A DNA stretch of 64,000 bases from Roseiarcus sp049513815 (GTDB taxonomy: Bacteria; Pseudomonadota; Alphaproteobacteria; Rhizobiales; Beijerinckiaceae), in assembly GCA_049513815.1 (NCBI GenBank), contig JBEKVR010000005.1, positions 8,002 through 72,001 on the forward strand, read 5' to 3'. The translations under genes and the position numbers were made by a program. Below the pieces are notes generated by a model, which saw only the letters and a list, made by a program, of their open reading frames with translations, had not been told where the DNA came from and ran no database searches. Positions 10,330 to 18,402 of the stretch are shown here, piece by piece (within the stretch, counting starts at the first letter, position 1; every line of letters starts with the position of its first letter).

Positions 10330-10725
10330 TCACCCGCCGCGCGCCGCGAAGACCTCCTTCGCCGCAAACAGACCGTTCAGCGCGGCGGGGAAGCCGGCGT
10401 AGACGGCCATCTGCATGATCGTCTCGACGATTTCCTCGCGGCCGACGCCGACGTTGAGCCCGGCCTCGATATGGACCTTGAGCTGAGGCGCCGCGTTGCC
10501 GAGCGCGGTCAGCGCCGCGATCGTCGCGATCTCGCGCTCGCGCAGGCCGAGGCCCGGCCGCGAATAGATGTCGCCGAACGGAAATTCGATGAGATAGCGG
10601 GCGAAATCGGGCGCGATGTCGGCCAGCGCGTCGATCACCTTTTGACCCGCATGGCCATCGATGCTCGCCAGCGCGCGGGCGCCGCGTTCAAACCGATCGT
10701 CGCTTGGTAATTTGTCGTTGGTCAT
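10330..10725 (-). CDS. Carboxymuconolactone decarboxylase family protein
   Basis: A 131-residue all-helical protein of the carboxymuconolactone decarboxylase/AhpD-like superfamily. The segment LGLREREIATIAALTALGNA followed by QLKVHIEAGLNVG and the IVETIMQMAVYAGFPAALNG helix are family hallmarks. It has no CxxC pair, so it is not an AhpD-type peroxidase-reductase. Members act in protocatechuate catabolism or have unassigned functions. Its start lies inside the 3' end of the upstream merR gene (38-base overlap), so expression is probably controlled by that regulator. Confidence 0.9.
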   Translation of the reverse strand: MTNDKLPSDDRFERGARALASIDGHAGQKVIDALADIAPDFARYLIEFPFGDIYSRPGLGLREREIATIAALTALGNAAPQLKVHIEAGLNVGVGREEIVETIMQMAVYAGFPAALNGLFAAKEVFAARGG

Positions 10726-11089
10726 GGCGAGATTCGTCCTCGGTTGCGCCGGCGTAGCCGGCGATTTTCTCGTCGAGAACGAGCAGGCTCGCCTGAAGTT
10801 CGCTCAACCGCTGGCGCACGCCGACGCGATGCCGCTCCAACAGCGCGCGCCGCTCCTGCGTCGTCGACGCGCCCTCGGCGCGCAGCCGCGCGTAGACGAG
10901 CATTTCGCGGATCGGCATGCCCGTCGTTTTCAAGCGCCCGAGGAATTCGATCCATCGGAGGATGGCGGCGTCGTAATCGCGCTGGTTCGATCGATCCCGC
11001 TCGGCGCGCGGCAGCAGGCCGATCCGTTCGTAATAGCGGATCGTATGGCCGGTGAGGCCGCTGCGCTTGGCGAGTTCGCCGATCTTCAT
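10688..11089 (-). CDS. MerR-family transcriptional regulator
   Basis: This 133-residue regulator has the MerR winged helix-turn-helix at the N-terminus (MKIGELAKRSGLTGHTIRYY, then ERIGLLP) and a C-terminal coiled-coil dimerisation helix. There is no cluster of Cys residues for metal or Fe-S sensing, so it is more like the organic-inducer class. It lies upstream of, and overlaps, the carboxymuconolactone decarboxylase gene. A promoter with the 19-bp spacer typical of MerR targets lies 30-60 bases before the start. Autoregulation of the two-gene operon is inferred. Confidence 0.9.
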   Translation of the reverse strand: MKIGELAKRSGLTGHTIRYYERIGLLPRAERDRSNQRDYDAAILRWIEFLGRLKTTGMPIREMLVYARLRAEGASTTQERRALLERHRVGVRQRLSELQASLLVLDEKIAGYAGATEDESRHDQRQITKRRSV

Positions 11090-11117
11090 GGCAAAAGCCT
11101 TCGTCTCGACGCCAATG

Positions 11118-11148
11118 TTGCTACAGGTTAGAGCGCGCTCGAAGTCAA
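11118..11148 (-). promoter_or_regulatory. MerR-type promoter with 19-bp spacer driving the merR operon
   Basis: On the minus strand TTGACT (complement of 11143-11148) is separated by exactly 19 bp from TAGCAA (complement of 11118-11123). The spacer contains the perfect palindrome GAGCGCGCTC. Over-long spacers with a central dyad are the hallmark of promoters that MerR-family activators untwist. The -35 is strong and the -10 matches poorly, as expected for an activator-dependent promoter. It points at the merR gene. Confidence 0.5.
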
Positions 11149-11201
11149 GGCCTTTGCGCGCCCCATTCGACAGCAGCGCGCGCCGAAGTTACGTTTGCCC
11201 C

Positions 11202-12053
11202 ATGCAAGAGGGACAATTCAGCCGCACCGCGCTCGGCGCCGCCGGACACCGGGCGGCGCACCAAATTCTGGAGGGCGGGCTGTTTTTCGCCGATCCGCTG
11301 GCGCTGCCGATTCTTGGGCTGGACGCGCAACAGGAAATCGACAAGGCGAAAGCGCAGCCCCTGCGGCGCGGCCTGCGGCTGTTCGTCGCCCTGCGCAGCC
11401 GCTTCGCCGAGGAATCGGCGCTCGCGGCGCTTCGCGGCGGCGTGCGGCAGGTCGTCATCCTCGGCGCCGGCTTCGACACCTTCGCCTACCGGCTCGAAGC
11501 GCCGGCGGGCCTTCGCGTGTTCGAGGTCGACCATCCCGCGACCCATGCCGAGAAGCGCCGGCGGCTCGCGGCGGCGCGCGTCGCCGAGCCGGCGCATGTC
11601 GTCTACGTCGGTTGTGATTTCGAGACCCGGACCTTCGTCGACGCACTCGCCGCGTCGGGCTTTGATCGCCGCCGGCCGTCGTTCGTCTTCTGGCTCGGCG
11701 TGACCGCTTACCTGACGCATGAGGCGGTCTACGACGCCCTGGCGGCGGTCGCGGCGCTGCCTGGCGGGGCGGAGATCGTCTTTGACTATGTCATTCCGCC
11801 CGAGGCGATCGACCGCGACGCCGCCCGCACGGCGCACGAAGAACTGGCGCGGAAAGTCGCCGCGGCCGGCGAGCCATTGCGCGCCGATTTCGACCCGCCG
11901 GCGCTGCGGGCGCGGCTCGCGGCGCTCGGCTTCCGCGAGATCGAAGATCTCGGGGCGGAAGAGATCGCGGCGCGCTACGCGCCCGGTCGCGAGCCCGCGC
12001 GCCGCGGCGCCGGGGCGCGCCTGACGCGCGCGGCAACCGCGCCGGCGGCCTGA
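11202..12053 (+). CDS. Class I SAM-dependent methyltransferase (leucine carboxyl methyltransferase/TIGR00027-like)
   Basis: The 283-residue product resembles the bacterial TIGR00027/PPM1-LCMT methyltransferases. The SAM-binding motif I is VVILGAGFDTFAYRL, followed by the acidic post-I motif FEVDHPATHAEKRRRL and later CDFETRTF, then FVFWLGVTAYLT. The frame is open upstream to 11052; I chose the ATG at 11202 because similarity begins at MQEGQFSRTALGAAGHRAAH. The substrate is unknown. It is divergent from merR and shares the 112-bp spacer with it, so the regulator may affect both sides. Confidence 0.85.
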   Translation: MQEGQFSRTALGAAGHRAAHQILEGGLFFADPLALPILGLDAQQEIDKAKAQPLRRGLRLFVALRSRFAEESALAALRGGVRQVVILGAGFDTFAYRLEAPAGLRVFEVDHPATHAEKRRRLAAARVAEPAHVVYVGCDFETRTFVDALAASGFDRRRPSFVFWLGVTAYLTHEAVYDALAAVAALPGGAEIVFDYVIPPEAIDRDAARTAHEELARKVAAAGEPLRADFDPPALRARLAALGFREIEDLGAEEIAARYAPGREPARRGAGARLTRAATAPAA

Positions 12054-12060
12054 GCAGCGG

Positions 12061-12516
12061 TCACAATCGCGATTTCGCCTGGGCGACGGTGAGGAAGGTG
12101 AATTCCTGGATGCCGATGTCGGTGATCACGTCGGCGCCGAGCCGCGCATTGACGTTCTTGATCAGCGCCTTGGTCATCTTGGTGAGATCGAACGTCTCGA
12201 GGTGGTCGAAGTCGATCGACGGATCGTCGTAGACGTAGCGGAACGCCTCGTCGACGATGAAGGAGTCGGGCGGCAACGGCGCCTTGACCGCCGCCGCGTT
12301 GTCGACGACGTAGGAGAGTTGCGCGACGATGTAACCTTTGACTGTGCCGCCTTGAATCTTGGGAACGTTGAACTCTTTGGTCTTCTTCAGTTCCTTCGGC
12401 GCGGTCGGCGCGACGACCGCCGGATGCGCGGCCATGGCGCGGAAATGCGTCGTCGCGTAGCCCGCCGCCAGCGTCGTCAGACAGGCCCAGAATCCGATCA
12501 TGATGATGCGGATCAT
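12061..12516 (-). CDS. Hypothetical protein at the end of the flagellar operon
   Basis: A 151-residue protein with one N-terminal hydrophobic segment (IIMIGFWACLTTLAAGYA), so probably a signal anchor with the rest in the periplasm. The remainder has PKIQGGTVKGYIVAQLSYVV and FLTVAQAKSRL at the end, a pattern reminiscent of FliL-like periplasmic domains, but I cannot assign it. Its start overlaps the flgN-like gene by four bases, so it is the last member of the long minus-strand flagellar run. A role in motor or export function is inferred only from this coupling. Confidence 0.75.
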   Translation of the reverse strand: MIRIIMIGFWACLTTLAAGYATTHFRAMAAHPAVVAPTAPKELKKTKEFNVPKIQGGTVKGYIVAQLSYVVDNAAAVKAPLPPDSFIVDEAFRYVYDDPSIDFDHLETFDLTKMTKALIKNVNARLGADVITDIGIQEFTFLTVAQAKSRL

Positions 12517-12902
12517 TCGTTCATCCAGTAGCGGTCCGAGTAGGTGCCGTCGGACTGGCTGTCGCGGATCGCCTGCGTGATGATGTCGGAAACCGCGCGC
12601 GCGGCTTTCAATTGCGTGCTCAGCAGGCGGCGGTTGGTCTCGAGCCGCCTCTGCAGGTCGCCGAGCGCGGCGGCGAGCGCCGGGCCGAGCTGCAGGCCGA
12701 CCAGATTGGGCGCGTGCCGGTTGAGCTCGAGCAGGCCCTGGCTCTTGCGATGATTGAACGCGTCGTAGTCGACCGGCCCGCGCCGCGCGATCGCCTCGTT
12801 CTCCTCGTCGAGCGTCTGAGCGAGCCGCTCGATGACGGGCAGAATCGCCGCCGCCGGCGACTGCGGGCGGCCGTTGGCGGCGACGCGCAGGACGGCGCTC
12901 AC
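12513..12902 (-). CDS. flgN: FlgN-like flagellar export chaperone
   Basis: This 129-residue helical protein follows flgJ and fits FlgN, the cytosolic chaperone that escorts FlgK and FlgL to the export gate. Visible features are the helical RLAQTLDEENEAIARRGPVD segment, then YDAFNHRKSQGLLELNR, and a C-terminal amphipathic helix. The start is a GTG whose last two bases belong to the flgJ stop (GTGA overlap); the upstream part of the frame is Arg-rich antisense sequence. FlgN proteins are poorly conserved, so the call rests on length, fold and position. Confidence 0.6.
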   Translation of the reverse strand: MSAVLRVAANGRPQSPAAAILPVIERLAQTLDEENEAIARRGPVDYDAFNHRKSQGLLELNRHAPNLVGLQLGPALAAALGDLQRRLETNRRLLSTQLKAARAVSDIITQAIRDSQSDGTYSDRYWMNE

Positions 12903-13483
12903 GAGCGCTTCTCGCCGGCGAACAGGACGGCGCCGCCGTCGACCTCGGAGCCGCTCGGCAGCGCCAGCGAATTGGCGCTCATCTGGGCGGTGGAGGCCGC
13001 GGCCGCGGCGTCGGCGCGTTTCACCTTCTCCAGCGCGTCGCTGGCGGCGAGCGGATGGGTGGCGAACAGGCGCTTGGCGATGCCGAGGGCGTCGGTCTTG
13101 GCCATCTGCCGCGAAACCTGATCGGCGAGCATCGACTTCCACATGTCACCGGCGAGTCCCTGGCCGAATACCGAGCTCGTGTCCTTCGGCAGCATCTCGC
13201 TGACGAAGCTGTTGAGCATCACCGCCTCGAATCCGGTCTTCACCTTGGCGGCCTTCTCGTCGGCCGCTTCGGCCGCGGCGGAAAAGCGTGCGCGCGCGTC
13301 GGCGCCGGACGGCCCGTTCGCCGCGGCGGGCGCAGTCGCGGCGAGCGTGTCGGCGAAATCGGTCGCGTCGGCGGCGGCCGCCCCGCCGAGCGCGTTGAGG
13401 CGCTGCGCGACAGCGGCGGCGCGCGCCGGGTCGGCGGCCTTGGCGACCTCCAGCACAATGTCCGAGGAAGCGTCGATGGCCAT
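12899..13483 (-). CDS. flgJ: Flagellar rod-binding protein FlgJ (rod-scaffold domain only)
   Basis: The 194-residue product has the rod-binding domain: FEAVMLNSFVSEMLPKDTSS and FGQGLAGDMWKSMLADQ then VSRQMA. It lacks the muramidase domain of enterobacterial FlgJ, as is usual in alphaproteobacteria. The peptidoglycan-cutting role probably falls to the lytic transglycosylase encoded after fliK at 41507-42142. I preferred the ATG at 13483 (MAIDASSD), which follows a GGGGAA stretch, over an upstream one at 13516. It is translationally coupled to the flgN-like gene. Confidence 0.85.
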   Translation of the reverse strand: MAIDASSDIVLEVAKAADPARAAAVAQRLNALGGAAAADATDFADTLAATAPAAANGPSGADARARFSAAAEAADEKAAKVKTGFEAVMLNSFVSEMLPKDTSSVFGQGLAGDMWKSMLADQVSRQMAKTDALGIAKRLFATHPLAASDALEKVKRADAAAAASTAQMSANSLALPSGSEVDGGAVLFAGEKRS

Positions 13484-13528
13484 GGATTCCCCGTGAGTTC
13501 TCAGCGGAGCGAACATCCGCCCGCAGGC

Positions 13529-13927
13529 TTACGCCGAGCTTGACGGCGGCTTGCCGAGCGAGTGCGCGATCAGCTCGGCGAGCGCCTTGCGCTCGCTCTG
13601 GTCGCGATATTTCGCTTCAAGCCCGTCGTGGACGCGCTCGGCGAGCTTGGCGCGCGCGCCTTCCTTGAAGGCCTGGCGCGACTGGGCGGCATAGGCGGCC
13701 TCGGCGGCGGCGATCTCCGTCTCGATCCGGCGGATGCGGCGCATCGCCGCTTCGGCCGGCGCGCCGTAGGCGGACAGGCCCTCGCCCATCGCCTGCCACA
13801 TCGCGCGCTCGTCCTCGACGAGCCCGTCGCGGCGGCGGCCGATCTGGGCGAGCCGCCAGGACGCCAGTTCATGGAGCTGCTTCTGCAGCTTGCCGATTCG
13901 CGCCAACGCCTCCAGTCGCCGCTTCAT
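13529..13927 (-). CDS. fliJ: FliJ-like flagellar export protein
   Basis: A 132-residue, highly charged, Ala/Arg/Glu-rich protein predicted to be a long antiparallel coiled coil. That is the structure of FliJ, the central stalk of the FliI ATPase ring and an escort of export chaperones. It begins MKRRLEALARIGKLQKQLHE. It lies six bases after fliR, whereas its partner ATPase fliI is encoded about 20 kb away on the other strand. FliJ sequences diverge strongly; the call depends on coiled-coil character and position. Confidence 0.7.
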   Translation of the reverse strand: MKRRLEALARIGKLQKQLHELASWRLAQIGRRRDGLVEDERAMWQAMGEGLSAYGAPAEAAMRRIRRIETEIAAAEAAYAAQSRQAFKEGARAKLAERVHDGLEAKYRDQSERKALAELIAHSLGKPPSSSA

Positions 13928-13933
13928 CGTCGT

Positions 13934-14710
13934 CTACCCCGTCTTCAGCCAGGCGGAAAAAGCTGTCATGAATTCGCTCAACATCGGTTGGGCGGTGAAA
14001 TAGAGCAGCAGCAGGCCGCCGGCGACGATGAAGGGCGTCGCGACATAGAAGATAGCGATCTGCGGCGTCAGGCGGTTGATGAGGCTCATCGCTAGATTGA
14101 CGGTGATGGCGTAGAGGAAAAACGGCGACGTGATCCTCAGCGCGACCCGGAACGACTCGCCGAGCATGGCGGCGACCTGCCGCAGCGAATAGCCCGGATC
14201 GAAGTCGGCCCCCATCGGTATCGCGTGGTACGAGGCGACCAGCCCACGCAACGCCTCCCAATGCGCATCGGTGATGAAGATCAGCGCCGTCGCCGAAAGG
14301 ACGATGAAGGTGGCGAGCGGCGGCAACATCTGATCGGGTTCGACCTCGACGCCGAACGGATTGGCGAGACCGAGCATGGCCGACGCGCCGACCGCCATCG
14401 CCTCGAGCGCGAGGAACAACAAGCGGCCGAGGATGCCGATCGTCGCCCCGATCGCGCTCTCGATCACGATCAGGCGCAAGGCCGGCAGCGGCTCGGCGCT
14501 GAGCGAGCGCAACGGCGCCTGATCGAGGAGGATCGGCGACAGCGACAGCGTCGTCGCCACGGCGACGAACAGCCGCACCTGCACCGGGATCTGCGCGTTC
14601 GCCCAACCCGGCATCAGCATCAGGCAGCCGCCGATGCGACAGAACAGCACGAACACCGCCAGCGTCAGGTTGGGATCGAACAGCCGCGTGATGTCGCCGT
14701 TCGCATTCAC
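13934..14710 (-). CDS. fliR: Flagellar type III export gate protein FliR
   Basis: FliR is an integral membrane component of the FliPQR export gate. The 258-residue product has several hydrophobic segments and the family's FCRIGGCLMLMPGWANAQIP and TSPFFLYAITVNLAMSLINR sequences. The start is GTG, which shares one base with the flhA TAG stop. FlhA, FliQ and FliR are thus made from adjacent genes of the same run. Confidence 0.93.
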   Translation of the reverse strand: MNANGDITRLFDPNLTLAVFVLFCRIGGCLMLMPGWANAQIPVQVRLFVAVATTLSLSPILLDQAPLRSLSAEPLPALRLIVIESAIGATIGILGRLLFLALEAMAVGASAMLGLANPFGVEVEPDQMLPPLATFIVLSATALIFITDAHWEALRGLVASYHAIPMGADFDPGYSLRQVAAMLGESFRVALRITSPFFLYAITVNLAMSLINRLTPQIAIFYVATPFIVAGGLLLLYFTAQPMLSEFMTAFSAWLKTG

Positions 14711-16797
14711 TAGGAGATCGCGCCCAGCGACTTGACCTCGAACCCACGCGCGATCTCGAGCTGCGACAGCACCGGCAAGGTCGGGAACATGCGTTCGACG
14801 ATCATGCGGACATAGGTGCGCGTCTCGGCGGTCGTCACCACGGCGAAGACGTGCTTCTCCTCCATGCGGTTGCGGATGGCGGCCGACGCCTCGGTTGCGA
14901 ACTGCTCCATCAGCCGCGGGTCGATGTCGAATTCAACAACTTCGCCCTTGGCGTCGCGTTTCAGGCTTTGATGGAAGACCAGGTCCCAGCGGTTGCCGAG
15001 CCGCAACACGCGCAGCATGCCTTGTTCCTGAATCTCGCCGCAGATCTGCTGAGCCAGCCGCATGCGCACGTGTTCGACGATCTGCTCCGGCCGCCGCACA
15101 TGCGGCGCGACTTCGGCGATCGCCTCGAGGATGAGGCTGAGGTTGCGGATCGACACGCGCTCGGCAAGCAGCAGCTTGAGCACCGCCTGCATGCCCGAAT
15201 AGGAGATCTGCGACGGGCACAGCTCATCGACCAGCCGCTTGTACTCCGGCTCCAGCCGATCCAGCAGGGCGCGCATATCCTTGTAGGACAGCAGTTGAGC
15301 GAGGTTGCTGTGGATCACCTCGCTCAGATGGGTCAACAGCACCGAGACCGCGTCGATCGGCTTGAAGCCCTCGCGCTTGACGTCCTTGAGATAGGCCTGC
15401 GAGATCGACATCGCCTTCATGCCGAAGGCGGGCTCGCGGACGTCGTCGCCCGGCACGTTGGGACGACGGCCGTCGCCGACAATGACCAGGAATTCGTGAG
15501 TCTTGAGTTCCTGGGTGGCGACGACGGTGCCGTGAATGCGGATCTGGTAGGTCTTGGCCGGGGCCCTGATGTCGTCGGTGAGCTTGATCTCGGGCACGAC
15601 GAAGCCGTACTGGCGCGCGAACTTGCGCCGCATCTTGGCGACGCGCGACGCGATCTCCTCGTATTGGCCCAACAGCGTCGCGGTCAGTTCCTTGCTCAGG
15701 CACAACTCGATCTCGGCTGACTTCAGTTGCTCCTTGATCGACGTCTTCTGCTCGGCGCGCGCCTTCTCCTCGCGCGCGGCCTCGGCCGCCGCGGCGATGG
15801 CGCGATCCTTGGCCTGACGGTTGGGAATCGCGACGCCGACGAAAGCCATCAGTCCGCCGAGAATCGCGAACGGGATGAACGGCAGGCCGGGAATGACGCC
15901 GAGCACGAACATCATCAACGCCGCCATGAACAGCGCGATCGGATAGCCGCTGAGCTGGCCGAGCACCGCCGTGTCGGCCGAACCGCGCGTGCCGCCCTTG
16001 GCGACCAGCATGCCGGCGGCGAGCGAGATGATCAGCGCCGGGATCTGCGACACCAGGCCGTCGCCGACCGACAGCTTGGTGAAAACGTCCGAAGCGGCGG
16101 AAAGGCTGAGCCCGTGCCGGGTGACGCCGATGATGATGCCGCCGAAGATGTTGACCGCGAGGATGATCAGGCCGGCGATGGCGTCGCCGCGGACGAATTT
16201 TGACGCGCCGTCCATCGAGCCGAAGAAGGAACTCTCCTCCTCGAGCTCGCGGCGTCGCAACTGGGCGACCTTCTCGTCGATCAGTCCCGCCGAGAGGTCG
16301 GCGTCGATCGCCATCTGCTTGCCGGGGATGGCGTCGAGGGTGAAGCGCGCGCCAACTTCGGCGATGCGGGTCGCGCCCTTGGTGATGACCAGGAAGTTGA
16401 TGGTGACGAGGATGAGAAAGACGATGATGCCGATGACGAAGTCGCCGCCCATCACCAGGCTGGCGAAGCCGCCGATGACGTAGCCTGCGGCGGTGACCCC
16501 CTGCGCGCCGTGGGAAAGGATCAGCCGCGTGGTCGAGATGTTGAGCGCCAGTCTGAGGACCGTCGCGACCAGCAGCACGGTCGGAAAGGCGGAGAATTCG
16601 AGCGGCTTATCGATCCACAGGGCGACCATCAGGATCAACACCGACAACGCGATCGAAAACGCCAGGCCGAGGTCGATCATCGCCGCGGGAACGGGCAGGA
16701 AGAACAGGCACAGGATCAGCACTATGCCGACCGCGAAGCCGATGTCCTTGCCCCCACGGCCTACAGCCGGCACGCTCGCAGCCGCCGTCAACGACAT
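14710..16797 (-). CDS. flhA: Flagellar export gate protein FlhA
   Basis: FlhA is the large ion-conducting export-gate protein whose cytoplasmic ring receives chaperone-cargo complexes. At 695 residues it has normal length. Eight hydrophobic segments occupy about 20-330, and the FHIPEP-family signature (DAIPGKQMAIDADLSAGLID) and RRRELEEESSFFGSMDGASK lie in the cytoplasmic loop. The soluble C-terminal domain covers about 360-695. It follows fliQ after a 103-base spacer and overlaps fliR by one base. Confidence 0.97.
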   Translation of the reverse strand: MSLTAAASVPAVGRGGKDIGFAVGIVLILCLFFLPVPAAMIDLGLAFSIALSVLILMVALWIDKPLEFSAFPTVLLVATVLRLALNISTTRLILSHGAQGVTAAGYVIGGFASLVMGGDFVIGIIVFLILVTINFLVITKGATRIAEVGARFTLDAIPGKQMAIDADLSAGLIDEKVAQLRRRELEEESSFFGSMDGASKFVRGDAIAGLIILAVNIFGGIIIGVTRHGLSLSAASDVFTKLSVGDGLVSQIPALIISLAAGMLVAKGGTRGSADTAVLGQLSGYPIALFMAALMMFVLGVIPGLPFIPFAILGGLMAFVGVAIPNRQAKDRAIAAAAEAAREEKARAEQKTSIKEQLKSAEIELCLSKELTATLLGQYEEIASRVAKMRRKFARQYGFVVPEIKLTDDIRAPAKTYQIRIHGTVVATQELKTHEFLVIVGDGRRPNVPGDDVREPAFGMKAMSISQAYLKDVKREGFKPIDAVSVLLTHLSEVIHSNLAQLLSYKDMRALLDRLEPEYKRLVDELCPSQISYSGMQAVLKLLLAERVSIRNLSLILEAIAEVAPHVRRPEQIVEHVRMRLAQQICGEIQEQGMLRVLRLGNRWDLVFHQSLKRDAKGEVVEFDIDPRLMEQFATEASAAIRNRMEEKHVFAVVTTAETRTYVRMIVERMFPTLPVLSQLEIARGFEVKSLGAIS

Positions 16798-16900
16798 TCC
16801 GGGCTCTCCCCAACGCTTCGTCGACGACCATGCCCGGTGAAGCTTGCGTGGGTCTCGCCGGCGCGGCGCCCCCGATGCGCGCGGGCGCTAGCGCGCCGGG

Positions 16901-17173
16901 TCACCGCCCGAAGCCGTGCTCGATTCGCCCGTAGACGTTTTCGGTGAAGAGGTAGAATTGCCCGCCGACGAACGATCCGGTCAGCGCGACAACGAGGAAG
17001 ATCGTGATGATCTTCGGCACGAAGGTCAGCGTCATTTCCTGGACCTGGGTCAGCGCCTGCAGCAGCGCGATCGCCACACCGACGACCATCGCGGCGCCGA
17101 TCGCGGGACCGCCGCCGACGATCACCATCCACAGCGCTGACTGGATGACGTCGAGCGCGTCGGCTTCGTTCAT
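16901..17173 (-). CDS. fliQ: Flagellar export gate protein FliQ
   Basis: FliQ is a small gate subunit with two transmembrane helices. The 90-residue product shows them at about 15-40 (ALWMVIVGGGPAIGAAMVVG) and 53-75 (IITIFLVVALTGSFVGGQFY), joined by the conserved LLQALTQVQEMTLTFVPKI loop. The ATG overlaps the flgD stop by four bases (ATGA). The frame extends upstream, but that part is flgD read out of frame. Confidence 0.95.
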   Translation of the reverse strand: MNEADALDVIQSALWMVIVGGGPAIGAAMVVGVAIALLQALTQVQEMTLTFVPKIITIFLVVALTGSFVGGQFYLFTENVYGRIEHGFGR

Positions 17174-17604
17174 TGCACCGTCACGCCGTTGCCGAGCGCA
17201 ACCGTCTTGCCGTTGGAAAGGGTCGCGGTCGCACCGTTGGAGGTGACGTTGACCGAGGTCACTTGACCCGAGGTTGCGGCGCCTGAACTCACGTCCGTGC
17301 CGGAGATCGTGCTGCCGACCGCGAGTTCCGCCTGGGTGAGCTGGGTCGCGCTCAGTAGGGTGGCGAGCGTGGTGTTGGTCTGCACCGCCTGACCGACCTG
17401 CGAGATCGTCGCCAGCTGGCTCACCATCGCGGTCGGATCCATCGGCTGGGTCGGATCCTGGTTCTTCATCTCGGCCAGCAGCATGGTGAGGAAGTCGTTG
17501 TAGCTGAGCTTGTTGGTCGCCGCGGCGGCCGACGAGGAAGCCGACGAGTTCGCCGACGACGCATTGGACGAGCCGGCGGACGAAGTGGGTGAAACGCTGG
17601 TCAT
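17170..17604 (-). CDS. flgD: Flagellar hook-capping protein FlgD (short form)
   Basis: FlgD caps the growing hook so that FlgE subunits can assemble. The Ser/Ala-rich N-terminus is followed by the diagnostic SYNDFLTMLLAEMKNQDPTQ and MDPTAMVSQLATISQVGQAV segments. At 144 residues it is much shorter than enterobacterial FlgD (over 200) and keeps only a small C-terminal beta domain, as in other rhizobia. It lies between flbT and fliQ and is coupled to fliQ. Confidence 0.93.
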   Translation of the reverse strand: MTSVSPTSSAGSSNASSANSSASSSAAAATNKLSYNDFLTMLLAEMKNQDPTQPMDPTAMVSQLATISQVGQAVQTNTTLATLLSATQLTQAELAVGSTISGTDVSSGAATSGQVTSVNVTSNGATATLSNGKTVALGNGVTVQ

Positions 17605-17615
17605 GGTCGTTCCTT

Positions 17616-18029
17616 TCAGGCGGCCACCGGCGCCTTGGCCGGCTTGCCGTTCGGGTACATTTCCTTCTCTTCAAGCGGGAACAGCGCTCTCAGCGACTTC
17701 AGCGCCTCGAAATTGCGCCCACGGTCGATCTGCCCGGCGATCACTTTCAAGCCGGCGACGATCAGCGGGCTCTCAAACGCAAGCAGCGCCGACTCCATCA
17801 GCCGTTGCGACAGCGTCGTCGCCGCCGCCGTCGCTCCCGGATCCATCAGCATCACCTGGACCGCGAAATAGATCTGCCTGAGCGGCGTCGTCGCCTGGTC
17901 GGCCTGCATGACGTGATTTTCAAGCAGGAACGTGACATCGTTGAGCAGTTCGATCGTCGCCTTGCGATCGACGCGGATGACGGCGCCGTTGATGTAGAGC
18001 CTCTCGCCGGCGCGAAGCGTGATATTCAT
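17616..18029 (-). CDS. flbT: Flagellin synthesis repressor FlbT
   Basis: FlbT is an alphaproteobacterial post-transcriptional regulator that binds flagellin mRNA, destabilising it in Caulobacter. The 137-residue product carries the typical ITLRAGERLYINGAVIRVDR and FLLENHVMQADQATTPLRQI segments. It follows flaF by seven bases, the standard flaF-flbT pair. Its likely target is the flagellin gene encoded 30 kb away in this window. Confidence 0.96.
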   Translation of the reverse strand: MNITLRAGERLYINGAVIRVDRKATIELLNDVTFLLENHVMQADQATTPLRQIYFAVQVMLMDPGATAAATTLSQRLMESALLAFESPLIVAGLKVIAGQIDRGRNFEALKSLRALFPLEEKEMYPNGKPAKAPVAA

Positions 18030-18036
18030 CGTTTCC

Positions 18037-18384
18037 TCACTTCAGCCCGTCGCGGATGATCTCGTTGATCTCGATGATCGGCGTCAGATCGCTCGTCTGA
18101 CCCGCGCGGAAACGGTCGATTTCCTTGTTCATCCAGATGCCGATCGAAACGATGCCGGCGCGCAGTTGCTCCGGCAGCTCGTTCTCGGGATTCCTGAGGT
18201 CGTCGAGAAAGATCGCCCACAGTCGGCGCAGGTAGAAGATCGCTTCGATCGCCTCGCGCGAGTTTTCCCCTCTGTCGCGCGCGGCGCGCAGCATGGCGAT
18301 GACGCGGTCCATCGCATTTCGCTCTTGCGTCCGCATAACCTGACGAGAGTCGTCGACGACTTCATTGTAGGAGAATTCATACAT
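18037..18384 (-). CDS. flaF: Flagellin biosynthesis regulator FlaF
   Basis: FlaF promotes flagellin synthesis and secretion in alphaproteobacteria, acting opposite to FlbT. The 115-residue helical protein has the family pattern: YNEVVDDSRQVMRTQERNAM, AIFYLRRLWAIFLDDLRNPE and a C-terminal LTPIIEINEIIRDGLK. It lies between flgL and flbT, as in Brucella and Sinorhizobium. Confidence 0.95.
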   Translation of the reverse strand: MYEFSYNEVVDDSRQVMRTQERNAMDRVIAMLRAARDRGENSREAIEAIFYLRRLWAIFLDDLRNPENELPEQLRAGIVSIGIWMNKEIDRFRAGQTSDLTPIIEINEIIRDGLK

Positions 18385-18402
18385 CGGCGTTCCCGGGTGA
18401 TG

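Noticed and set aside
9159..10418. A 419-codon plus-strand frame across the DUF1203 and hicB region
   Set aside because: It is antisense to the DUF1203 gene and to the HicB-like sequence, and its later part is Arg/Ser/Pro-rich without domains.
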